64,000 nt of DNA from positions 1 through 64,000 of the forward strand of contig JBOFGV010000095.1 of NCBI GenBank assembly GCA_051649305.1, given 5' to 3'. Position 1 is the stretch's first letter. Every line of letters begins with the position of its first letter. Shown one piece after another: positions 18,067 to 25,565 of this stretch. Under the pieces are notes generated by a model that did not search any database, was not told the DNA's origin, and saw only the letters and a program-made list of their open reading frames with translations. A program made the translations under genes and the position numbers. This DNA comes from JADCCX01 sp051649305. GTDB taxonomy: Bacteria; Pseudomonadota; Alphaproteobacteria; Rhizobiales; Beijerinckiaceae.

Positions 18067-19677
18067 ATGAAAAGGGTGAAAAAGGCAATTACGGGTGTGA
18101 AAACCAAGGCATCAAACAGTTTTGGCGCTCTTCTGCTTGCTGGCACCATGCTTGTGGCATCGCAGGCGCATGCGCAAAGCCTGCGCGGAACTGTGGATGA
18201 AGACCCCATCGCACGGATTGGCCGCACAGCCTCGGAGCGTGAGCGGAATCAGCCATTGGTGACGCCAACTGGTACAAGGGCAGATAGCGCGCGCCCCTTG
18301 CGGCAACGCACGGTGCGCAGACGCACAGCAACCCAGCGAAATGCACCTGCCGCTGCAGATGATCAGCGTGGTACCGCGCCCTTGCTGCTGGATGCACGGC
18401 GCCCGCCGCAACAGAATTTCCGCACGCTGGAACGGCCCGTCAACACCGCCGTGGTCAATCCAAACGGCGAGCAGCTGGTCAACCAAGGTCTTCTGCCGCC
18501 TCTGACACCGCGCCGCGTGCGGGCTTCGGTTGTTGATCCCTATGCGCCGCTTGGTTTGCGCACTGGCAGCTTTCTGGTGCTGCCGACAATTGACCAGCAG
18601 TTTGGCTATGATTCCAACCCGGAACGTGCGGCCTCTGGACAACGCAAAAAAGGCTCGGCGTTTTCACGCACAGAAGCTGGGTTCACCGCCCGCTCCGACT
18701 GGTCCAGCAACGAGGCGGTGGCTGAGTTCAAGGCTGGTTACAGCAAGTATTTTTCAGCCCCCAATGCGGACAGGCCAGATGTACAGGCCCGCCTTGGCTA
18801 TCGGCACGATGTATCAAAGGACACGGCGCTGGACTTTGAGCTGCGGGGAAGGCTCGATACGCAAACGCCGGGCTCAACCAACCTGACAGGCGCGGCAACC
18901 GGCCGCCCGCTGACCTATCAGACCGGCGCTTCAACCGGCATTACGCAGCGGTTCAATCGCCTTGCGGTATCGGCCCGTGCCTCTGTGGATCGCTCGGACT
19001 TTGCTGATGCCAAGCTTGGCAATGGCCAGACGCTTTCGCAGAAGGACCGTAACTTCACGCAATATGGCCTGCGGCTACGCACCGGCTATGAAGTCACGCC
19101 CGGCATCATCCCGTTTGCGGAAGTGCTTGTGGATACGCGCCAGTATGACACGCGCACAGACAGCTCAGGCTTTGAGCGCAACTCGAATGGCATGCAGCTG
19201 CGGGCCGGAACAAGCTTTGAGCTGACCCGCACGCTGACAGGTGAAGTGCTGGCCGGTTATGGCCTGCGCCGCTTTGAAGACCAGCGCCTGCGCGAATTGC
19301 GCGGCCCGGTGGTTGAAGGTTCGCTCGCCTGGGCTGTATCACCGCTGACCACAGTGCGCCTGCGCGGCACCACAGAGTTTGAGGAAACCACACAGGCCGG
19401 TTCATCGGGATCAGTAACCCGTCGTCTCAGCGCCGAACTCAGCCACGCTTTCCTGCGCAATCTTGTGTTCAACACAGGTGCCAGCTTTGCGCGGGCCGAT
19501 TTCAACGGCATCACCCGTCGGGATGATACACTGCGGGCCAATTTCGGATTTGACTACAGCGTGAACCGCAATCTGGTGTTGCGCGCGAATTACGCTCACG
19601 AGCGCAGCACGTCCAACGTGGTGGGCAACAATATCTCATCCAACATCTGGCTGTTTGGCGCACGCTTACAATACTGA
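18067..19677 (+). CDS. Outer-membrane beta-barrel protein
   Basis: About 536 residues. A signal peptide (SNSFGALLLAGTMLVASQAHAQ region) precedes about 140 residues of low-complexity Arg/Thr/Ala-rich sequence, then a long series of alternating amphipathic strands rich in aromatic and polar residues, ending with the barrel-type terminus NIWLFGARLQY. It resembles BBP2-type outer-membrane beta-barrel proteins of alphaproteobacteria. ATG 18067 has AAAGG directly adjacent; the in-frame GTG at 18076 has AAGGA at a better distance and may be the true start. Its role is unknown. Confidence 0.8.
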   Translation: MKRVKKAITGVKTKASNSFGALLLAGTMLVASQAHAQSLRGTVDEDPIARIGRTASERERNQPLVTPTGTRADSARPLRQRTVRRRTATQRNAPAAADDQRGTAPLLLDARRPPQQNFRTLERPVNTAVVNPNGEQLVNQGLLPPLTPRRVRASVVDPYAPLGLRTGSFLVLPTIDQQFGYDSNPERAASGQRKKGSAFSRTEAGFTARSDWSSNEAVAEFKAGYSKYFSAPNADRPDVQARLGYRHDVSKDTALDFELRGRLDTQTPGSTNLTGAATGRPLTYQTGASTGITQRFNRLAVSARASVDRSDFADAKLGNGQTLSQKDRNFTQYGLRLRTGYEVTPGIIPFAEVLVDTRQYDTRTDSSGFERNSNGMQLRAGTSFELTRTLTGEVLAGYGLRRFEDQRLRELRGPVVEGSLAWAVSPLTTVRLRGTTEFEETTQAGSSGSVTRRLSAELSHAFLRNLVFNTGASFARADFNGITRRDDTLRANFGFDYSVNRNLVLRANYAHERSTSNVVGNNISSNIWLFGARLQY

Positions 19678-19704
19678 GGTTTGCAGTATTGAGATCAATC
19701 GCTC

Positions 19705-20307
19705 TCAGGCTTTTGAGGTGAGAGAATAGACCATCCAATGGACGCCTTCGCGATCAAAGACGTCTTTTGGTTTTGCGCTGTATGAAATGGCAAGGCCATT
19801 GGCATGCGCCAACGCCTGTATCTCAGAATCAGGCACATCAAACATCACCCGTCCTTCAGGCACCGGGCCATAGCGCAATGAGAAGACAAGCTGTCCCTTC
19901 GGTGCAAGCAGACTGGCCAGAACTGCGAATGCTGCTTTTCTTTCATTCACATCGAGATGCATCACGACAGCCGTCAGCAGAATCAGATCAAAAGACTGAC
20001 CCAGCATCACAGTTGCAGGCAATGCAGGCAGGTGATCATCCAGCCATGTGATGGCCGGACTGGCATGACGCATGCTGCCAAATTCCCGCAGTTCCTTCGT
20101 TGGCTCCACAGCAACAACAGTATGCCCCATTGCCGCCAATGCCGCTGCATCCCGGCCAGTGCCAGCACCAACATCCAGAACAAGGGAAGGATGCGCGGGA
20201 TAGAGATGCAATCTGTCGCTGTGTGCAACCTGAAAAGGCACACTTTCATACTGCTGAATCAGGGCTTCAGCATGTTCGCTGTAGCCCTCTGTGCCCGAAA
20301 CGGACAT
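19705..20307 (-). CDS. Class I SAM-dependent methyltransferase
   Basis: 200 residues. LVLDVGAGTGRDAAALAAMG is the SAM-binding motif I, VVAVEPT the acidic strand, and FDLILLTAVVMHL motif II. The ATG overlaps the stop codon of the upstream zur gene in a TGATG junction, so translation is probably coupled. The substrate is unknown. It closes a six-gene minus-strand run that starts with sppA. Confidence 0.85.
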   Translation of the reverse strand: MSVSGTEGYSEHAEALIQQYESVPFQVAHSDRLHLYPAHPSLVLDVGAGTGRDAAALAAMGHTVVAVEPTKELREFGSMRHASPAITWLDDHLPALPATVMLGQSFDLILLTAVVMHLDVNERKAAFAVLASLLAPKGQLVFSLRYGPVPEGRVMFDVPDSEIQALAHANGLAISYSAKPKDVFDREGVHWMVYSLTSKA

Positions 20308-20816
20308 CAGGCCGTCATCACAGCGCTGTCGCCGCATCCAGCACACCGGCCATGCATCTCGATCACCTGTCCGCGAGGCGCAAACTGCATGCCTCTGGCA
20401 ACGCTGGCCAAAGCCTTTGACACTGCATCCGAGGTTGATTCCTCAACCCGTCCACAGGCATCACAGATCATGAAAACAACCACTTCGTGCGTGCCGTGCT
20501 GGTGCGGGCAGGCCACAAAAGCATTCCGGCTTTCGATCTTGTGGGCAAGCCCCGCCTCGAGCAGAAAGTCCAGCGCGCGATAGATCGAAATAGGGGCAAG
20601 ACGCTTATGGCCCTGACTGGCCAAGGCATCAATCAGATCATAAGCGCCCATGGCCTGAGGCGTCTGGGCCAAAGCCTCAAACACCTGACGCCGCATATCA
20701 GTCAGCCGCAGCCCACGGGCAGCACAATGTGCCTCAGCTGCTGCGACGGCATCCTGACCATGGCTATGTCCGTGATGGTGACCACCGGCATGGGAGTGGT
20801 CGTGATCATGCGCCAA
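20307..20816 (-). CDS. zur: Fur-family regulator, Zur-like, with His-rich N-terminus
   Basis: 169 residues. Residues 3-19 contain nine histidines (HDHDHSHAGGHHHGHSH), a likely zinc-binding tail. A Fur-type winged helix follows (RLTDMRRQVFEAL, APISIYRALDFL), and the dimer domain carries CDACG and CAGCG, the structural zinc cysteines. The overall layout fits the zinc uptake regulator Zur rather than Fur. The start is TTG 20816, supported by AGGAGG five bases upstream. No zinc transporter gene lies in the window. Confidence 0.85.
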   Translation of the reverse strand: MAHDHDHSHAGGHHHGHSHGQDAVAAAEAHCAARGLRLTDMRRQVFEALAQTPQAMGAYDLIDALASQGHKRLAPISIYRALDFLLEAGLAHKIESRNAFVACPHQHGTHEVVVFMICDACGRVEESTSDAVSKALASVARGMQFAPRGQVIEMHGRCAGCGDSAVMTA

Positions 20817-20840
20817 AATGGCCTCCTGAAAAGACTTAAG

Positions 20841-21806
20841 CTAGCTTCTGTTTATGCGTTGCCAGACAAGGATAGCCGCCGCGATATCCTCAATGGCCGT
20901 TCCAACAGACTTAAACAGCGTTACATCATTTGATTGACGCTGGAAATGCACATCTCCCCTGCAAAGCTCGGCTAGTTCTCCCAGAACATCACCGGCTAAA
21001 ATCGCGCCAGAAGCAATGGCCTGCACGATATCACCACCTTCTTTCATGGCGCCGCCCCGGGTATCGACAAAAATTTTGGCCTTGCGCATGCAAGTATCAT
21101 CGCTTTCGCGCATAGCGGCACTGAAAGCACCGACCAGATCGACATGGCTGCCAGGTTTCAGCCAATCCCCCAGCACCAGTGGCACGGAAGAGAGCGTGGC
21201 TGCAGAGATGATATCTGCTTCGCGAATGGCCGGTTCCAGAGCATCGGCAACAACAATCTCAAGAGCGGAGGTTTCTGGTTCTGCGCGCAGCGACTGCGCC
21301 AGAATTTCAGCCTTGGCACGATTCTGGTTCCATAAAGTGACATGCCGAATGGGCCGTATGCTGGCATGCGCCCTGATCAGAAAGGGGGCTAGCGCCCCTG
21401 CCCCGATCATCACCATGCGGGAAGCATCAGTATGGGCCAGATAACTGGCGGCAAGCGCTGAAGCAGCAGCCGTCCGCCAGGCTGTCAGGCGTGTGCCATC
21501 AATAGCGGCAAGCGTTTCGCCGGTTTCGCCGGACATCAAAAGATAGGTGCCGTAAATGCTTGGCAGGCCCTTCTTCCCGTTGTCCGGAAAGACATTGACG
21601 ACCTTGGTGCCGAGATAATTGACACCGTCGTTGTTGGTCCAGGCAGGCATGAGCAGATGGGTAGCAGGTGCCGCACCTTGCCGCTCCATGGTGTGGTGAT
21701 GTCGAACGGGCACAGTGACTGTGCCGGCAAACGCATCCTTCAGCGCATTGATCAGAGAGGGGAAATCAAGCGACGCATCAATTTCTGCAGCAGAAACAAC
21801 GCGCAT
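20841..21806 (-). CDS. Ornithine cyclodeaminase / mu-crystallin family protein
   Basis: 321 residues. It has the N-terminal domain with GLPSIYGTYLLMSGETGETLA and DGTRLTAWRTAAASALAA, then a Rossmann NAD-binding motif MVMIGAGALAPFLIRAH, and the late VDLVGAFSAAMRESDD. Family members are ornithine cyclodeaminases, delta1-pyrroline-2-carboxylate reductases or related imine reductases; the substrate is not settled. The ATG overlaps the lapA stop in a TAATG junction. Confidence 0.87.
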   Translation of the reverse strand: MRVVSAAEIDASLDFPSLINALKDAFAGTVTVPVRHHHTMERQGAAPATHLLMPAWTNNDGVNYLGTKVVNVFPDNGKKGLPSIYGTYLLMSGETGETLAAIDGTRLTAWRTAAASALAASYLAHTDASRMVMIGAGALAPFLIRAHASIRPIRHVTLWNQNRAKAEILAQSLRAEPETSALEIVVADALEPAIREADIISAATLSSVPLVLGDWLKPGSHVDLVGAFSAAMRESDDTCMRKAKIFVDTRGGAMKEGGDIVQAIASGAILAGDVLGELAELCRGDVHFQRQSNDVTLFKSVGTAIEDIAAAILVWQRINRS

Positions 21807-22144
21807 TACCGCGCCCTGAGCGCAGGAAGGATCATCTCTCCGCTGGCAGGCTGCAAGGCTTTCAGCCGATCAGCCTCGGCTTTCAGGCGTTCAGCCTCCT
21901 TGCGGTACTGGCGTTCCGCGCGCCTGTGGCTGCCCTGCGCCAGCCATGTGGCCATACCGCCGAGCACCACGCCAACCATGAGGGCCAGCATCAGGCAGAC
22001 AAACAAAGGCAAACTGAGTGAAAACTCTCCGCCAAGTTGCTGCGGCCAATAAACAAGCTTCACTGCCCCACGGTTCAGCACTGCCAAACCAATGATGGCA
22101 ATGCCAAGTGGGATAATCAGCAGGAGTTTAAGATACCGCAGCAT
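21806..22144 (-). CDS. lapA: LapA-domain (DUF1049) inner-membrane protein
   Basis: 112 residues with two membrane helices (LKLLLIIPLGIAIIGLAVL and LPLFVCLMLALMVGVVLGGM) and a cytoplasmic coiled-coil tail (RRAERQYRKEAERLKAEAD). This matches the LapA/DUF1049 family; E. coli LapA takes part in lipopolysaccharide assembly control. ATG 22144 has GGAG five bases upstream. It follows ihfB by 41 bases, a standard alphaproteobacterial order. Confidence 0.85.
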   Translation of the reverse strand: MLRYLKLLLIIPLGIAIIGLAVLNRGAVKLVYWPQQLGGEFSLSLPLFVCLMLALMVGVVLGGMATWLAQGSHRRAERQYRKEAERLKAEADRLKALQPASGEMILPALRAR

Positions 22145-22185
22145 AAGCACTCCAGAGAAAAACTGATGCAATCAATGCCCTGATA

Positions 22186-22485
22186 TCAGGCGTTCTTGAC
22201 AGCTTGTGGGCGGTTCAGGCGCAAACGAAGATCCTTGCCGGTTTTAAAGGCGGGAGCGAGCTTTTGCTCAACCTGCACTTTTTCCCCTGTACGAGGGTTG
22301 CGCCCAAGGCGGGCCTTGCGCTGCTTGGCAGAGAAGGCACCAAAACCGCGCAACTCAACACGGTCGCCGTTTTTCAGCGCATCGGTAATCGTCATCAGCA
22401 GCGTGTTGACGATGGTCTCGATATCGCGGTGATAGAGATGCGGATTGCGCTCGGCTATCTTCAACACCAGCTCGGATTTGATCAT
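22186..22485 (-). CDS. ihfB: Integration host factor beta subunit
   Basis: 99 residues of the bacterial HU/IHF family. It begins MIKSELVLKIAERNPHL and has GDRVELRGFGAFS and the DNA-intercalating arm RKARLGRNPRTGEKV. IHF bends DNA in transcription, replication and recombination. The combination with upstream sppA and downstream lapA favours the beta subunit over HU. Confidence 0.93.
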   Translation of the reverse strand: MIKSELVLKIAERNPHLYHRDIETIVNTLLMTITDALKNGDRVELRGFGAFSAKQRKARLGRNPRTGEKVQVEQKLAPAFKTGKDLRLRLNRPQAVKNA

Positions 22486-22529
22486 TGTGTCACCGCTTTG
22501 GTATGTTGCATCTATCGTATTGAAGTCTT

Positions 22530-23498
22530 TCAGTTTTCAATGGCAGGTTGCCAAACAGCAATCAACCCGTCAAGCGACAGAATTTCTGCACCTGCACCAA
22601 ATCGTTCCAGCGATCCCGCAAGTTGCTCGAATCCAAAGCCCCGGACAAGCCGCGCTGCTGTGCCAGAGAGCCCCAGTTCCTCAAAGCCTGAACGCTTGCG
22701 CCATTCACGCACGGGCAGGTTCTTTGCGAGATTCTTCTCTTTCTCCAACCAGGCGATGGCCTCTTTCTCGCCACCCACTTCGTCAATCAGCTTCAGGCCA
22801 ACAGCCTGACGGCCCGAGAAAACGCGGCCATCAGCCACAACAGCCAGTTCAGCATCTGTCAGCGTGCGGCGCTCTTTCACCATGCCCTTGAACCAGTCAT
22901 AGCTTTCCAGCACCAGCGCATTGACAGCTGCCCGCGCCTCTGGCGAGGTTGGCTCAATGCCAGATGGCGCAGCTTTCAAAGGCGAAGAACGCACGGTTTC
23001 CACCTTGACGCCTACGCGGTCCAGCAGTTGCGAAACATTGGGAAACTGGAAAAGCACGCCAATGGAGCCAACCAATGATGTCTGGCGCGCCACGATACGA
23101 TCCGCCCCCATGGCAGCGATGTAGCCACCTGAAGCCGCGAGATTGTTGACCACGGCCACAACAGGCTTCTTTGTCGACAGCGCCCGAATGCTCTCATGCA
23201 AGGCTTCTGATCCCGGAACTGTGCCGCCCGGGCTGTCGATGACTAGCACAACGCCTGCAGCGCTGGATTTTCCAACATTTTCAAGCAAACGCAGAGAAGC
23301 CCGGTCTCCAGTGATGACACCGCTGACTGTGACCCGCGCGATATGCTGGCCGGAACCTGTCAGGTTACTGCGGCCAATCAGGCCAACTGCTAACCCAATT
23401 ATAGCGACGCAACCGGCAACAACCGCCAGCACACGCCACATGGAAAGCTTGCGTGTCAGGCGACGACGTTCCGCCATGGTATCCGCACTCAGATTCAT
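22530..23498 (-). CDS. sppA: Signal peptide peptidase SppA (S49, single-domain form)
   Basis: 322 residues with an N-terminal membrane anchor at about 20-41. The S49 serine/lysine dyad is visible: LAASGGYIAAM with Ser 123 and SSPLKAAPSG with Lys 175. DSPGGTVPGSEAL is another family motif. It degrades leftover signal peptides and membrane fragments at the periplasmic face. GGAG lies six bases before the ATG. It heads the sppA-ihfB-lapA run; rpsA, its usual upstream neighbour, is not present here. Confidence 0.92.
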   Translation of the reverse strand: MNLSADTMAERRRLTRKLSMWRVLAVVAGCVAIIGLAVGLIGRSNLTGSGQHIARVTVSGVITGDRASLRLLENVGKSSAAGVVLVIDSPGGTVPGSEALHESIRALSTKKPVVAVVNNLAASGGYIAAMGADRIVARQTSLVGSIGVLFQFPNVSQLLDRVGVKVETVRSSPLKAAPSGIEPTSPEARAAVNALVLESYDWFKGMVKERRTLTDAELAVVADGRVFSGRQAVGLKLIDEVGGEKEAIAWLEKEKNLAKNLPVREWRKRSGFEELGLSGTAARLVRGFGFEQLAGSLERFGAGAEILSLDGLIAVWQPAIEN

Positions 23499-23578
23499 CT
23501 CATGCTCCTGTACGCCCCGAACCCTGCTCTCATGACCTGCATGTCAGATCAAGCAATCCAATATTCAAGGCCTTAGTA

Positions 23579-24565
23579 TCAAACCAGCTTTTGTAACCGT
23601 GATGACAGCAGATTCATCGCCTCGCGTGCAGCATCCTGCACCGAGCAAAGATGGATGACCGCATGGGGCATGCCTTTCAACAAATCCATGGTGTGGGGAT
23701 GGTCCTGCCGTTTGCAATTCTCTCTGAAATCCAGCGTGTCTTCGAGAAGACAATCACATTCCGCCCCAAACAAGGCAAGCGGCGGCAAACCTGACAAATC
23801 CGCGTTCAGCGGCTCGGCTATCGGATCGTAGGAATCCCCCCTGCCCTGCATTAGCTGGTCCCAGAACCAGCGCATGCGGTCTGAGGACAGGCCGTAGCTG
23901 CCGTCACCATAGGCATGGTGCGACCATGTGTCGAAGCGCCGGGCATACATGCCGTAGATCAATCCTGCGGCTTTTGGCTGCGGCAAGCCAAGCGCGCGCA
24001 ACGTCAGCATCGCGCCCATGCAAAGATGAGCGCCTGCCGAATCACCCACAAAGGCAATGCGATCAGGATCAATGCCGAACTTCTTCTGCCATTGTGCGCC
24101 ACGCATGGCAGCATAGGTGGTCAGTGTATCCTCGATTTGAGCGGGATAGGCATGCTCTGGTGTGCGCCGGTAGTGCACGCCAAACACCACCATGCCGGTG
24201 GTGGCGGCAAGATGGCGGATGACATGATCATGCGTCTCGAGATCACCAAAGGCATAACCGCCACCGTGGCAGTAGAGCATAGCGGCGCAACCTGCCTTGG
24301 CACCATGCGGCACAGCCACCTTGACCGTGAGTTCATGCCCCTGAAGCGCAGACAGAGTTTCGACCGAGACTGCTTTCACCTCAGCTCGCGGCGCAGCGAT
24401 GGCCTCGAAATACGCAAGGTTGCGGCGGCGCGCTTCCTCTATACCAACCACCGCTGGCTCCGGTGTAGCCAATCCCCTTGCAGTCAGATCAGCCAGAAAG
24501 GCTGATATCTCGGGCCAGATGGTGGCTTTCACGCGGTCTGTCTGTTCGTCGCAGCGGGCACACAT
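23579..24565 (-). CDS. Alpha/beta hydrolase, hormone-sensitive lipase (HSL) type
   Basis: 328 residues. LYCHGGGYAFGDL is the HGGG oxyanion motif of the HSL family and FVGDSAGAHLCMG the GDSAG nucleophile elbow. PHAVIHLCSV provides the late histidine and FGAECDCLLED the acid. These enzymes hydrolyse short-chain esters or related substrates in the cytoplasm. A Cys pair near the N-terminus (MCARCDEQ) is unusual. No strong ribosome-binding site is seen. Confidence 0.87.
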   Translation of the reverse strand: MCARCDEQTDRVKATIWPEISAFLADLTARGLATPEPAVVGIEEARRRNLAYFEAIAAPRAEVKAVSVETLSALQGHELTVKVAVPHGAKAGCAAMLYCHGGGYAFGDLETHDHVIRHLAATTGMVVFGVHYRRTPEHAYPAQIEDTLTTYAAMRGAQWQKKFGIDPDRIAFVGDSAGAHLCMGAMLTLRALGLPQPKAAGLIYGMYARRFDTWSHHAYGDGSYGLSSDRMRWFWDQLMQGRGDSYDPIAEPLNADLSGLPPLALFGAECDCLLEDTLDFRENCKRQDHPHTMDLLKGMPHAVIHLCSVQDAAREAMNLLSSRLQKLV

Positions 24566-24661
24566 ATTTGATGGCTCTGGTTTGGCATTCAGTAATCAAC
24601 ACCCTATATCGCCAATCACAAGGTTCCAATCTGCAATTCAGCACAAGTGAAAATCCCTGAT

Positions 24662-25489
24662 ATGACCGGTTCTCTCTCGCCTCTGCACCAGCGTTATGGT
24701 GCCGGAAACGCACCTTCTGGTGTGTTTTCCAACCCGATGATTGAACTGATACTCAACCACCGTTCTGTGCGCAGCTACAAACCTGATCCGCTTCCAGCAG
24801 GTGCGCTGGAAACAATCATCGCGGCGGCGCAATCCGCAGCCACCTCGTCCAATCTGCAGACATGGAGCGTGGTGGCGGTCGAAAACGCCGCAACACGGGC
24901 CACCTGTGCGGCGCTGGCAGGCGGGCAAAAGCACATTGCCGAGGCACCGCTGTTTCTGCTGTTCATGGCTGATCTGGCAAGGCTGAACCGCGTGGCAGAC
25001 GCTGTCGCCATTCCGCGCGCGGGCACGGATACATTCGAAGTGCTGCTGATGGCATCCATCGATGCGTCTCTTGCCGCGCAAAACGCTGTTCTGGCAGCGG
25101 AAAGCCTTGGGCTCAGCACGGTTTATATCGGCGGCATGCGAGACAAGCCGGAAGAGGTGGCTGCCTTGCTGAACCTGCCTGCATCAACCGCCGTCGTCTT
25201 TGGCCTCTGCATTGGCTATGCGGTTGAAGGGAAGGATGGCGCGATCAAGCCGCGCCTGCCGCAGGAAGCTGTGCTGCACCGCGAGACCTATGATCTGGCA
25301 AGGCAGGACGAAGCGGTTGCCCGTTACAACACCGCGATGGATGCGTTCTACGTTGAGCAGGGCATGCGCGTGAACGGCAACTGGTCACAGCATTCCGCCA
25401 AGCGCGTGGCGGGACCGGAAAGCCTGTCAGGACGGGACAAGCTGATGCAGGCGTTGCGCCGCATGGGTTTCCTCAAGGCAGAGAAATAA
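24662..25489 (+). CDS. Nitroreductase-family NAD(P)H oxidoreductase (NfsA-like)
   Basis: 275 residues from ATG 24662, or 280 from GTG 24647; neither has a clear ribosome-binding site. HRSVRSYKPDPLP and AAQSAATSSNLQTWSVV are the FMN-binding motifs, and LGLSTVYIGGMRDKPEEVAALL with VFGLCIGYA matches the NfsA/FRP branch. It probably transfers two electrons from NADPH through FMN to quinones, nitro compounds or flavins. It is divergent from the HSL-type hydrolase. Confidence 0.85.
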   Translation: MTGSLSPLHQRYGAGNAPSGVFSNPMIELILNHRSVRSYKPDPLPAGALETIIAAAQSAATSSNLQTWSVVAVENAATRATCAALAGGQKHIAEAPLFLLFMADLARLNRVADAVAIPRAGTDTFEVLLMASIDASLAAQNAVLAAESLGLSTVYIGGMRDKPEEVAALLNLPASTAVVFGLCIGYAVEGKDGAIKPRLPQEAVLHRETYDLARQDEAVARYNTAMDAFYVEQGMRVNGNWSQHSAKRVAGPESLSGRDKLMQALRRMGFLKAEK

Positions 25490-25531
25490 CGGGCGCACTA
25501 CCGAAACTCTCTCCATGACAAACCTCCCGAA

Positions 25532-25563
25532 CTGTCCTAAAATATAGGACAGGGAGACTGTCC
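25532..25563 (+). promoter_or_regulatory. Two overlapping inverted repeats in the leader of the carboxylase gene
   Basis: CTGTCCTA (25532-25539) pairs with TAGGACAG (25545-25552), and GGACAG (25547-25552) can instead pair with CTGTCC (25558-25563), leaving GGAGA, the ribosome-binding site, in the loop. The start codon is at 25566. This could be a pair of operator sites or mutually exclusive RNA hairpins; which is inference. Confidence 0.5.
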
Positions 25564-25565
25564 AA

